This document shows positions 24,701 through 35,725 of a stretch of DNA of 64,000 nt, in pieces. Position numbers and translations under genes: made by a program. Source of the DNA: Turbatrix aceti (Eukaryota > Nematoda > Chromadorea > Rhabditida > Panagrolaimidae). Location of the stretch: NCBI GenBank assembly GCA_963969345.1, contig OZ017767.1, positions 3,500,739 to 3,564,738 of the forward strand, written 5' to 3'. The notes under the pieces were generated by a model. The model ran no database searches and was not told the DNA's origin. It saw only the letters and a list, made by a program, of their open reading frames with translations. The stretch's first letter is position 1. Each line of letters opens with the position of its first letter.

Positions 24701-27489
24701 TTTTTAAATTAAAATCGCTCGAAAAATTTTTGAGTGAAAGCAAATAAATAAAAATAATTTAAATTAAAAAAAAACTAAAATTCAAAAACTTGGAGATTTT
24801 TTAAAATTAAAGTCGCGCGAAAAATTTTTGAGTTAAAACAAACAAAAAAAAATTTTTTTAAATAAAATTTTAAAACCCACCCAAAATGCCATAAAGCAAA
24901 GTCGTCTTTCCTGCTCCAACGGGCCCAATAACTCCAACAATCGTTCCAGCGTCGCCGACCAGCGAAATATCCTTCAAACTATGCGAACTCGGAGTCCAGT
25001 GGAACGAAGTCTGCTGAATATCGAGCAACCGGTCCCGTTGCTCGACCTGCGCATAGAGACCATGCATATCGATGTCCCGGAGCGCGAAGAACTTCCGATA
25101 ACGCTTCGTCGAGACGATAGCCTGGATGAGACCCAGCATCACCCAGGGCAGCGCGTTGAGCGGCGAGATGAGCATGTTGATGAGTGCCATCGAGGTGAAC
25201 ACCTTCGCAGGTGTCAGCGTTTCTTGGAGCCAGAGCGTGTAGGTCGTCAGAATGGCCACGGTGATGAGGACCGGTGCGGCGACCCACATGTAGACACAAA
25301 AGGCATCCAGGTACTTCCGAACGGCCAGGTATTTGAGTTCTTGGTCTCGAAGACGATTGATCCGGTCCTCGAAGAATGGCTCCCAGTTGGAAAGTTTGAC
25401 AATTCTGATCGCACGCATGGTTTCCGTGACAAGCTGGAAAAAAATGAAAATTCAATTCAATTGAATTTGGAAAAAAATATTTTAACAAAATATAGAAAAA
25501 TTAATTTTAGCAAAAATTGGAAAAATAAATTTGAACAAAATTTGGAAACATAAATTTGAACAGAATCCAGAAAAATTCTATTTAACTAAAATAATCGAAA
25601 ACTCACCCTCATTCTTTGATCCTTGAACGCCAGCATTTTCTGGGTCATGTCGCCGACCTTGAAGCTGACGTACATGTTCAACGGAACAATGACGACCGAA
25701 GCCAGGACAACGGACAAAATTGCGAGTCCCACTTCTCGGTAGAGCAGGTACATGGCGATGATCAGCTTGAAAACCAGGCTCCAGAGTGTGTGAAACGAGT
25801 TGCAAAAGTTGACCACGTTGTCGACATCCGATGACATGAAATTGATCAACTGGCCGGAAGAAAATTTGGAAAGTCGACAAACAGGAACTTGTAGGAGTTT
25901 GTCGTAGAGCGCGGTGATCGTGGCACAGCGGACTTGCAAGCTGACCTTGTTGACGTAAAAATTGAAATTGAAATCGAATAAAGCTGCGAAGAAGGAAGTC
26001 AGCAGCATGATCGACGCCAGGATGAAGCCGTAGTAGTGAGCGTCGCCTTCCTGGAGATCTGTGACCAGAAGATTGAGTAGAATCGGCCCCGCGAAGGAAA
26101 GGAGGTCTCCAAGCAGCCGAACGATGCCGAGGGCCATGTAGCCGGTTCCGAATGCGCTGAAGAGAAAAAAAAATCATTTTCGAACCAAACCAATTTTTTT
26201 TATGCAGGTTTTAGCCGAAGAACGAAAAATTTGTTCAAAACCAAAAAAAAATTAATTAAAAGCCAAAAATTCGGTCAAAACCAGAAAAAAAAATTACGCA
26301 GGTTTGACCAAAAAAAACTAACGCTTGGTCAAAAAAATTTGTCAAGAGCAAAAATGGTTCAAAACTAAGAAATAAAAAAAATGGAAATTTGAAAAAAAAA
26401 TCTGGACAAAATCCCAATAAAACCAAAAACGAACCTAAAAAGCGCCGACGGCAACGAAAAATGCGCCCCATCCGTGTAGAAACTCGACGCGGATTCCACC
26501 AACTTCCGTTCGACATTTTGGACCCGGAGCGACGGTGGAAGTCGAAAGAGATCTCCGATATCGTGGATTCCACCGCGGTATCCTCTGGAGACCAGTGGAT
26601 TGACCCAGCAGAAGAAGAGCCTCGATAGGTAGGAAGCCGATTCATCCGACTTGAGCGACTGCGGGGCAATGGTCGGATCGTCTTCGTTTTCATCCTCAGC
26701 CGCCAGCAACTGTTCTTCCTGCTTGGCATGTCGCCATTCGACGAAGAGTCCGATGGAACCGAGGGCGTGGATGGCGAGGATGATAAGCAGCGAGTAGACG
26801 CGGGGATCTGTCAGGCCATAAAAGCCGTACCGCTGCCAGGCGATCAGGAAGAAAGACTTGGTCACGAAGCCGTACAATCCGGAGAGCCAGAATGGCCGCC
26901 ACCAGCTGAAAAAAAATTGAAAAATGTAAAAAAAAATTACATCGAAATAAAAATTTTTTTATAAAAAAAATGGATAAATAACATCCAAAAAATTTATTTC
27001 GAAAGAATAAAAAAACTCACGTGTTGTAGCACAGCGCGCAGAGCCAAACCGAAGCGTAGAGAGCGTAGCCAAATGCCAGGATCGAGTATTCGATGACAAT
27101 GGCCGTCGGCAAACCGTACTTCGTGGCATAACTCAGCACAATCGACGCCAACAAAAATAAACTCGTCGCCAGGGAAGTCAGCAACTTGATTCCAATAATT
27201 GACCGGATTGTGCGGCTTGGAATTTGTCGAGAAGTACTCTGAAACCACTTTTTTCATCTTCCAACTCTCAAAATCCAATCCTTACACTTTCCACAAGATT
27301 GACAACGATCAGAAAAACGAAAATAATCTGTTCCAGGGAAATTGCGCCGAGTTCAGCGCAGTGGTTGAGCGACGAAGTGCCCGGGATGAACACATTGTCC
27401 CAGACGCTGTCAGATGCATTGAGTCCGCAGAAGTCAGCCAAATCATCGCTTGCCAGCAACCCGAGTATCCGTCGAAGTGCCGTAATCAT
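21724..27489 (-). CDS. ABCC/MRP-type ABC transporter, complete
   Basis: ATP-driven exporter of organic anions and conjugates at the plasma or a vacuolar membrane. Eight exons on the minus strand: 27489-27286, 27238-27021, 26905-26435, 26156-25607, 25433-24881, 24644-23335, 23003-22032, 21975-21724; all phases agree and give 1,509 aa. The N-terminus (FCG..ASDSVWD, then five TM segments) is the MRP TMD0. TMD1 follows (GPILLNLLV), then NBD1 with Walker A GPVGAGKTT (about 650-657), signature LSGGQRARL and ILLDDVFASLD. TMD2 and NBD2 follow (Walker A GRTGAGKSS at about 1300, IVLIDEATAHLD, MHRL). Oddities: the NBD1 Q-loop reads VGHDCW with no Gln, and the NBD2 signature is degenerate (FSFGEKQ). AATAAA lies about 145 bases past the stop (21,575-21,580). 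Exons 6-8 lie in the left arm and are repeated at 51,965-54,884; exons 1-5 are outside it. Confidence 0.95.
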
Positions 27490-28262
27490 CGGCAGCAGAG
27501 AATCCGTTCACGTAGTGAGTCAGGAGGTCATGTGAAGAAAAGGAGTCCCGTATAATCGTGTGCTGCTTGTCGACGGACACCTGCAGAAAAATTTTTCGTG
27601 TTGGGAGTAGCAAGTTTGTTGTTTGAGCTATTTTTGAAATCGCTGTGGTTGGATGACTAATTTTACGGAACTGACGAATCCCCATCGTAAATTAAATAGA
27701 AAACAGCCCCGGTGATTCACAGGTAAACAAAATTCTCTCAGTTATTTTTAACAAAAAAAAACAGTTTGAAAGCGGAAATTGAACTAACGTTTTTAATTTT
27801 TTTTCACTGTCAACAATTTTTATGCCAAAAAATGTCAAAAATTATAGAAAAAACCATTTTGTTATTTTTTGAAACTTTTCTTCGAAAATGTCCCCAAATT
27901 TTTCAAAAACAAAAAAAACCAACCTATTCTTTTTTTGAGCCATCAGCGCCGAGAAAAGTTGTTGGCCGTTGCCGTGAGATGCGGAATAATTCTGAAAAAA
28001 AAAAATTACTGTTCTCGGGCGAAAAAAAATCTGTTAACTTATCGTTTCTAATAAAAAACCGTTGCAGCAGGTGAAGTCAATAAGTGGAAGCCGCATGAGG
28101 TTAGAACTCACTGTTTTTTAAGAAAAAGACGACGCAGACTCATTGGACGAGCCGCTTCACCACAGGCTTCACACGCCCGGCGTGTCACGGCTTGCGCAAT
28201 GGCGTTTTTCGCGTGATGAACGTTCGCATCCACCCATGGATCCACGGTACATCCGCAAAGTC

Positions 28263-28410
28263 TACGCCGCCTAATTTCTGTGTAGCCGATAATACGTAGT
28301 CCTCAAAAAGTTATTACACTCACCCTGTCATAAATTTGGAATACGCCGCCTAATTTCTGCGTAGCCAATAATATGTAGTCCTCAAAAAGTGATTACACTC
28401 ACCCTGTCAT
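28263..28410. repeat. Two 69-bp direct repeats
   Basis: 28263-28331 and 28342-28410 differ at only a few positions and share TACGCCGCCTAATTTCTG at the start and ACTCACCCTGTCAT at the end. The period is 79 bp. Confidence 0.85.
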
Positions 28411-28925
28411 CAACTGGTAGCCGCAGGAGTTACTGTTATCCTATACAAAAAAGTGTGCAAAAAATGAAAATAAATAAATATAAACAGTGGCGACGGCAGC
28501 TCCAGTCTTTACTCTCTGCCTAGTGATGGGTGGCTGCTTTTTACGCCGCTCTCACTAGTGCAACCGAGCTGACATCGTTTTAACGGGAGAAGCGAGGGGA
28601 GGGCAAAGGCTCCGCTCACAGAAGTCGTTGCGGACGTGAGCGTAGCTGATGCGACATCGAAGGAAACGCTTGCTCCTAGCTCGCGACGACCGACGACGAC
28701 AACTGGGCAGTTCGACTGTCAGACTGGCGCCCTACCGACGACTACGACAAAGCCAAGCGACCGCCTGGACGACCTCGTATGCGCTGGACCGACGCCCTCG
28801 CCAACGAGTATTACAAGGCCCCGGCAAAAGACTTTGACTATAGACGAGTGATTTTCCTTTGATGTGCCCCTCTTCGTACGATATCCCAGTGATACTTTGT
28901 TATCCCGTGTGTACGAGTAAGAGAT

Positions 28926-28962
28926 ATAAATTGAAAATTGAATTGAAATTGAAATTGAATTG
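28926..28962. repeat. AATTG-type simple repeat
   Basis: A short run of AAATTGAA and AATTGA units, followed by GACGGCAGCTCCA, a word that also occurs at about 28,490. Confidence 0.7.
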
Positions 28963-30208
28963 ACGGCAGCTCCAATGGTGTCAGACCATTCCTCCCGACT
29001 AAGCCAAGTGCGGCGTGTCACGTCTTACAGCCGAACTGCGCAATGACGAACGAGGCCGCCAGGATCAGGACATCGGCCGCTGAAGCGTCCGAAGCCACTT
29101 TACCTGTTGCCAGTGAAGAGTTGAGTTGTCCTTGATCAGAAAAGGCGATTCTATCCTATTTATCCTACTCCCTAGGGTCCCTACGACGCGTGAAACATGG
29201 CGCCGAAAACTACAGAAAAAAAAACAAAACGATAAAATGAAACGTCAAAGATGTCAGTCTAACTTACCGTAAAATTATGAATTTGAAAAAAAAAGATGAG
29301 AAAAAACAGTTTTTTGGGAACCTGACTGACATCTCTGAAAATTAACACAAACATAAACTATTAAAAACGACAAAATCGACGGTGCGACGTGAGCACACGA
29401 CAATTCTGATGAAACTTTTGTGAGCACACGGCTCCCCGAGTCCTACTTTGACAACCTGGCCGCTTTCAAAAAAAAACTCAACCCATATTGTAATCCCTCA
29501 CCCTCCGACATCTTCGAAAAAACACAAAAACGAGAAACAACTAAATTTATAGTACCGCACGAGCTCATCGCTTTTAAAAAACCCCTAATTTTGTTAGCCT
29601 AAAATTTCCTAATTCCCCTATTTTCGTCACGGCCATTCCAAAATGTTCGTACCCCCATTGTTGGCGCACTTTCTGAAGCGCTGTCATCATAACATATCGC
29701 TTATCCATTGATAAGCGCGAAAAACACGAAACAAAACAAAAAAAACAGATCAAAACAAAAAATAATAAGTCAATAATCAAAAAAAACGCTAAAAAGTCAC
29801 GTACGAGTGATCTAACGAGCAAAATACAAGTTACGTGCCCCAAGTGACATACCTGGATGTCACAAAAGCACGAACGGGCACAAAAAACACGAATAAATCC
29901 CAAAATCGAGCAAAAAGCAAACACAACTGACGAATATAGAAAAAAATGAAAGAGAATCGATCGATGAGGGAGAGAATGAGGGCAAAGTCGTTTCGCGAAA
30001 CGACTTTGCCTCGGCAAACCTCCCGCCGAATTTGGAAATCGCTTCAAGACAACGCACAGTAAACGGGGGGAGGGGTTTGCAGCAATAAATGATCTTCTTT
30101 TTTTTGTTTTTGCAATGTTTTGTTACTTGCGTACTTTTTTCTGCTTTTTTCACCTGTGCACAGGTGTATGTACCTGTAGAACTTTCTACCCTGATATTTG
30201 TGCTTTTC

Positions 30209-30408
30209 NNNNNNNNNNNNNNNNNNNNNNNNNNNNNNNNNNNNNNNNNNNNNNNNNNNNNNNNNNNNNNNNNNNNNNNNNNNNNNNNNNNNNNNNNNNN
30301 NNNNNNNNNNNNNNNNNNNNNNNNNNNNNNNNNNNNNNNNNNNNNNNNNNNNNNNNNNNNNNNNNNNNNNNNNNNNNNNNNNNNNNNNNNNNNNNNNNNN
30401 NNNNNNNN
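30209..30408. other. Assembly gap, 200 N
   Basis: Exactly 200 undetermined bases, a round placeholder size shared with the gap at 51,627. True distance across it is unknown. Confidence 1.
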
Positions 30409-30540
30409 CTTTTCGTTCCACTTTTACAATTTTTGACCAAATTTAACATCATTTATCAATCTTTATGACTGTTTTTACAAAATCCGATTTTTTAGACATC
30501 GTAATCGAGATCGGACAAGCAGTGCACGGAGGACGGAGCT

Positions 30541-33166
30541 TCAGAGCGACCCATGTTGTGGCAGCTCGGCAGCTATGAGCTCATGGGCCAGGGAGAGCTT
30601 TCGGGCTTGCTGGAAATCGTCCTCGGCGTCCATCTTTGCGGCTATTTTTGTCTGAACACCGCCACTGGGTGTCCGGCGGTGCTTCTTCTCTCCCGGCGCA
30701 CCCAACAACGGATCTACCGTATCGTTGAGTGCTTCCAGCTTTATGTCCTGCTTGCCGTTCGGCGCCTGATCATTGTCGTCGTCTTCGTCAGTTTCTTCTT
30801 CCGTCAATTTGAGATTCTTGGCGTGGTAGATGACGAAAACATCTGTGAAGAGAGAAAACATGCGCAGCGTGCCGTTTGCGACGTGCAGCCAGACCCGGAG
30901 GCCGTGGGCGTCGTAGAGCGAGCACGATCCGCCCACCGCGTCGCATTTATTGTCCCACTGGACGCAGAACTTGTCGATGAGGTAGCCCCAGAAGATGGGC
31001 GACGGCAGGGTCGCGAGTAGGGAAACAAGAAAACCATTGAAGCCCAGCGAGATCGATCTGTGGATCGGTGGAACCGATCGCAGGAGAATGAGCACCCCCG
31101 GGGTCACGCCGAGGCCACCCACCATGCCGCCGAGGGCCATGAAGACAAAGTACTTGATTACCTGCGCGTCGCAATTTTCTGTAAGGCACAACTGTCGCGA
31201 GACCCGGCGCAGAGAATCGCCGACCGGGGTGCAGAGACAATTGTCGAAGACGATTCCCTGTTTGACGCTGTCTTCTGGCTGCTCGATGAAGTTCTCAAGT
31301 GCCGATCTCGTGACCGGGCATCCGGCGTGGCACGGAGAGTAGTACACCTGCCCAATCGAATCACAGACCGGGAACATTGGCATCCCATTGCACGAGCATC
31401 CGCCCAGGCAAGACAGACTGAGATTTGTTTTCGCTGTGAGATCCATGGCCAGGGCGGAGGTCGTCGATTCGCAGCCGACGGTCGCGTTGATGAAAGACAG
31501 TCCGGCGGCCAGCGCGCTGCAGCACGCGACCCAAGTAGCCGCCTTTCGGCCTTCGAGTTTGAAAAACCGCATCACAACTGTCCCGAGACCGACGCCGATG
31601 GCAAAACCGAGAACTCCGGTGAAGGACATGTACTTGTTGACCATGTACTGCGGAATGCCGAACTGCACCTCCAAATACTTGGGGAGGAAGACAAAAAATC
31701 CCTTGAACGTGAAGACATCCATGATGCGGCCGATCATGCACCCGGTGTACACGGGATTCTTCAGTACCGCCGATATCGTCGCCCAGAAGTCTTTGACCTT
31801 GGACGTCAGGCCGTGGGGCACGTGAGCCTTGCCCTGGCTGTTCCTACGAACGTGTCTGTCAACGAGGGCCAGACCGACGCCATTTTCATCTGCAGGCACA
31901 GGTTTGGGGAAGAAAGCCAGCAGGAGGGAGGGGAAGAAGAGGATGACGCCGATGAGGAAGAATCCTGCCCACCACCTGCCGATCCAGTCAGGGTCGACGG
32001 GGGTCAGACCGACCGGGGCTGAAACAAAAAGTTTTAAAAAAAAGTTGTTGAAAGTGGAGTGAACTCACTTTCAAACTTGTAGTAGTACTTGTTGAAGAAC
32101 GTGCCCATACCGAAGCCGCAAATGGGGCCCAGGAGACGGATGAGAAACATGCCAGCAAAGTACACCGGCAGATTGGCTTTCTTGACGTTATCGTCGACGA
32201 GGGGCAAGCCCAGCGAGAACGGCATGGTCCTGCCGATGCCGAGAATGAACAATCCACCGAAGATCATCGCGGTCGGTCCGAAGTGTACCATTTCTTTGTT
32301 CACGCATGATTCTTCGATTCTCTGAAAATAAATTTGGCTGGATCATTGTTTGGAGGTATTTTTTTTTATTGATTTTCTGGATACAAAATTTTACGTAGAC
32401 GTCAAAACCGTCTATGAACCTTGTGCACATCCTGGGCACAAAGATGTACGGCGTGCACTCAAAATACAGATAATGTGGCTCGAAAGTATAAAGCACACAC
32501 ACGTGAGCAGCAGACGAAGATCATTCGTCACTTGAAACGATAAGACAAGGTTATTAGCGCCTGTTGGGCTGTTGTTGTGTCACATCAACACCAAAAAGAT
32601 AGATATGTAGATCTTGCTCGAAAAACACGAAAAATCTTTTTCACCCAAAAACCAACCTGTAGCCGTTGTCTATTGATTCGTGCATCGCAGTAGGCAAATG
32701 AGCTCATCAAAAGCGAGGATTCGACCCGACTATAGTCAGGATCACAGTTCATAATCTCTTCCGCCGTCGCCAAAACGTTGTTTGTCGCATTATAGGAACT
32801 ACAGTCAAATTGGTTCAAATCGTCGTCCGCCTGATGTTGGGTCTCAGAAGTGAACACAAAGTTGGAAGAGCCAATGAGCAAATTAGCGACGGCAATAAGC
32901 ATGCATCCGACGCCGATCCACCTCGCGCGGTTACCTTTTCCGCCCAGGTACGCGACAAACACCACCGACGGGATATATCCAAAATCACCTGCCGAAACCA
33001 TCGTTCCCGAGACTTTGGAAGGAATCTGGAAGTGCTTTTCGATTGATACCACGGCGGTGGTCATGTAGAAGCCGCCGATGGATTCCAGGTAGTAGACGAG
33101 GAGGAATACGACAAAAAACTGGACAACCTGCTTCTGGGCAGCCGACATCCCACCCGTCAAAGCCAT
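30541..33166 (-). CDS. Organic anion transporting polypeptide (OATP/SLCO)
   Basis: Sodium-independent uptake carrier for amphipathic organic anions at the plasma membrane. Three exons on the minus strand: 33166-32657, 32321-32069, 32018-30541, phases consistent, 746 aa. The N-terminal part has ESIGGFYMTTAVVSIEKHF and RARWIGVG, typical of the first TM segments. The family signature near TM6 is seen as DPDWIGRWWAGFFL across the second exon junction. A Cys-rich Kazal-like extracellular loop (CLGGCSC, then YYSPCHAGC) sits around residues 455-490 before the last TM segments. The tail is acidic and cytosolic (EEETDEDDD). ATG 33166 is chosen over an upstream non-ATG extension. Length and motif order are those of a full family member. 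Confidence 0.95.
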
Positions 33167-33958
33167 TTTAGACAACAGTGGTCACAACACGGCTAGCAAT
33201 TTGGAGATGAATCAAGCCAGCGACAACCGCATGGATGTTGGGGCACCAACAACTGGCTGCTGGCTGATAACGCCGTCTCGCAAGCACGCTAGCTGGACAG
33301 TCGTTCGTGAAATCACATGCATAACAGGTAAGATGGTTGCTTATAGATAAGCTAAGACGCGGGGGAAGAATAATCTGCGCAAATATTAAGCAACACTCGT
33401 TTAAGGGGGGCCAATAACATACAGGTGCATAGGCAACAGATATCCAAGCCAATTTGATCATCGGTGCCGATGTTGCTGCCATTGCCGTATTTCATAAGAA
33501 AACACTTTTTTTCAAAATATACAACGAAAAAAGATATATGAACTCATGAAACATCTATAAAAGCCACAACAATACAGGTTGCGGTTCAAATCGAGATCGG
33601 TCTCGACACGCTTTTCTTGGAACTCCTTGAGCTTTTAGCAAATGCGTACTACATGGCAAATCGTGATCCACATTTCAGAACACCTTCAAAAGCGAGAATC
33701 TTTTTCGCGCATGTGCTTTGCGCGCTTTTTGTTTCTCTTGCAGGTTGTTAAAGGTGTTTGCGCGTATTGAGTGCGCAACCGAGGCCCTATACGTCGTCGC
33801 GGAAAGGGATGTCAGTCTTGAAAGATTCGTCCGTCTCATCTCTTATTTTTTTCGAGCGTTCAAATCAATTTCTGGACTTTGTGATTCTTTTGCCGAGCTG
33901 TTTTCGCATTCCGATGTATTCAAAATTCGTTTCATTCAAATTTGACGACTTTTCAGAC

Positions 33959-35354
33959 ATGGCCTATCCATCGTTCAGTTCGGCTTCTCGGGATCCAAAT
34001 ATCTTCGATGAACTCGCTCGACTACGCGATGCCATCAAAAACGACGTGATTCACGATCTCCGGGAAAATCTGAACTTCGAAAAGTTCGTTCCACCTTCGC
34101 GCTCGACTGGACAGCTTGCCACGTGCCATGCAGAGCCGGTGAAGACGATTGTGATCACTGAAGGTCTTCAGATTGCCGAAGACGGCGTTGCAAATCAGGA
34201 GAAGGTCCGCGACCATCAGGAGCCTATCACCCAGGCGCTCATCTCACCGCGGACAAGTGGAGGTCGTGTCACCAGGGGTCAGGTGAAGAATTTCTTTCCG
34301 ACCTCTGGAATTCTCCTCGTTGAGATTCCGGACGGTCGGTCCAAGACCATCGACGCCTTCGATTTACCGGCTCTGCACCACGCCTTCGAGGCCAAGTGGA
34401 AATTGCTCCAGATGCCTCCGATTGCTGCGAAGTGAGTTTTATTGTTTCTTACACAAAAAACATTGATCATAATGAAACAAGAAACATTTTTTTGCACTTT
34501 AGACTTATTTTTTTTATTATCGGCAAACAAACAAAGAATTTTAATTATTATAAATTATGAGCGGGCCAGGTGTGATAGCAAGTCATACCGCAAAAATAGG
34601 CGTCGTCCTACTCGTCATCCTCGTCATCTTGTTTCTCTTTGCTTTCTTCGTTGAAAGATTTGATTCTTATTTGGATCATAATATACATATTTGGTTTCAT
34701 AGTACAACGCGGTCGTGTTGATGGGCGAATAGGAGTTAATTTTTACAAATTGAGCAATCTTTCATACTGGTAGGATAATAAATTGATTGAAATTAGGAAG
34801 ACTGCTGCTCAAAGGCTATGCGTAACAGTCTGAGCCAGCCAAGCACACTCAGACAAGGAAAAAAAAGGCCGGCGCTTATTGTTTTTTTCTCCACACTGGT
34901 TGATCAATTTTGCAGACTCAACATGCCCCTTGCAATCCAGCTCCTTCGCGGCCCCTGTGTGGAGGCATTCAAGAAGAAATGCGCCAAACGCTTTGTTCTC
35001 CCAATCGGCTATTATCTTTTCGACATGGGTGTCCTGCGTACTGCGTTTCTTCCCGGCATTCTGAGTGAATTCCATGCGAAGTCCAGAAACGCCTTCAACG
35101 AGAACAAGCGAATCCTCAACTCGGAATCGCAACAGGCATTTTTCTTTCTCGTCGACTACTTTTCGACCATGGTCGTTAACAAAGACACCTCCCATCATTC
35201 TCTGTGGCAAGCAGTTGTCAGGAACTGCTTCAACACGATGGTCAACCTGATCATCAAGGGAAACAGGCCTGGACTGAACAACGCGAACGGCAACATCCTG
35301 GGCGACATCTTTTCCGGCCATGTGCCAATTTTCAACTGCGACAATGCTTTTTAA
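33959..35354 (+). CDS. Unrecognised 303-aa protein
   Basis: Two exons: 33959-34431 and 34916-35354, joined by a canonical intron (GTGAGT to TTTTGCAG, 484 bp) that keeps frame; without splicing the first exon stops at once. The start ATG lies two bases after TTTTCAG, so the transcript probably begins at a 5' UTR or trans-splice acceptor. The N-terminal part is acidic to neutral with a predicted helix (FDELARLRDAIKNDVIHDL). The C-terminal half is a compact, Cys- and aromatic-containing helical region (ending DIFSGHVPIFNCDNAF) without signal peptide or TM segment. AATAAA follows at 35,438-35,443. I do not recognise the family. Confidence 0.7.
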
Positions 35355-35725
35355 CTTTGCGTGGTGAACATTTTTCTCAGGCTGACGATCTCTTTTGTGA
35401 TTTGCACCCAGGTGAACATCTGAATTAATTTTTTTGTAATAAACGTTTCTGTTTTTTGATCAGCACAAAATGTGGGGTCTTCGAAAAAGCTTCGATCGTT
35501 CGGTGAACACATAGTATGTGCCTGTGTTCTGCCCAAAAGTGTTGATTTGGCCTCGGTTGCTTTGCTGCTAGATAAGGAGATGCTTGTTTATTTACTCCTG
35601 CTTGTTGCTGCTCGTTAAAGCAGCAAGAACCGCCCGGCTGATCACTGATTGTTGGAAAACACTCGAACACTTTTTTTATTAGGCAACGCGTTCCTTTCCA
35701 GCTTCCAGTATCATTATCCATCGTC

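Larger units (their letters stand above)
12667..24782 (+). repeat. Left arm of ~12-kb inverted duplication
   Basis: This segment reappears as its reverse complement at 51,827-64,000. Paired positions sum to about 76,609 in the inner part and 76,663 near the outer end, showing only small indels over 12 kb. Coding exons match almost perfectly (the 268-residue P450 exon is identical). The left outer limit is set only by the window end of the other copy, and the inner limit only by the N gap, so the true arm may be longer on both sides. Confidence 0.95.
27490..30208. other. Intergenic region, no supported gene
   Basis: This lies between the 5' end of the ABCC gene and the 3' end of the OATP gene. 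It contains a tandem direct repeat (28,263-28,410), a GC-richer block at 28,490-28,850, an AATTG simple repeat and short open frames with no family resemblance. A TGGCGCC word at about 28,723 resembles a retroelement primer site, but no LTR pair was found. Confidence 0.5.

Noticed and set aside
12667..24782. A giant DNA transposon bounded by the inverted arms
   Set aside because: The arms contain ordinary host genes, show no transposase or terminal motif, and their true ends are not visible.
28490..28960. Solo or complete LTR element with a TGGCGCC primer-like word
   Set aside because: Only a 13-base word is repeated at the edges (about 28,490 and 28,961); no LTR pair, polypurine tract or target duplication was found.
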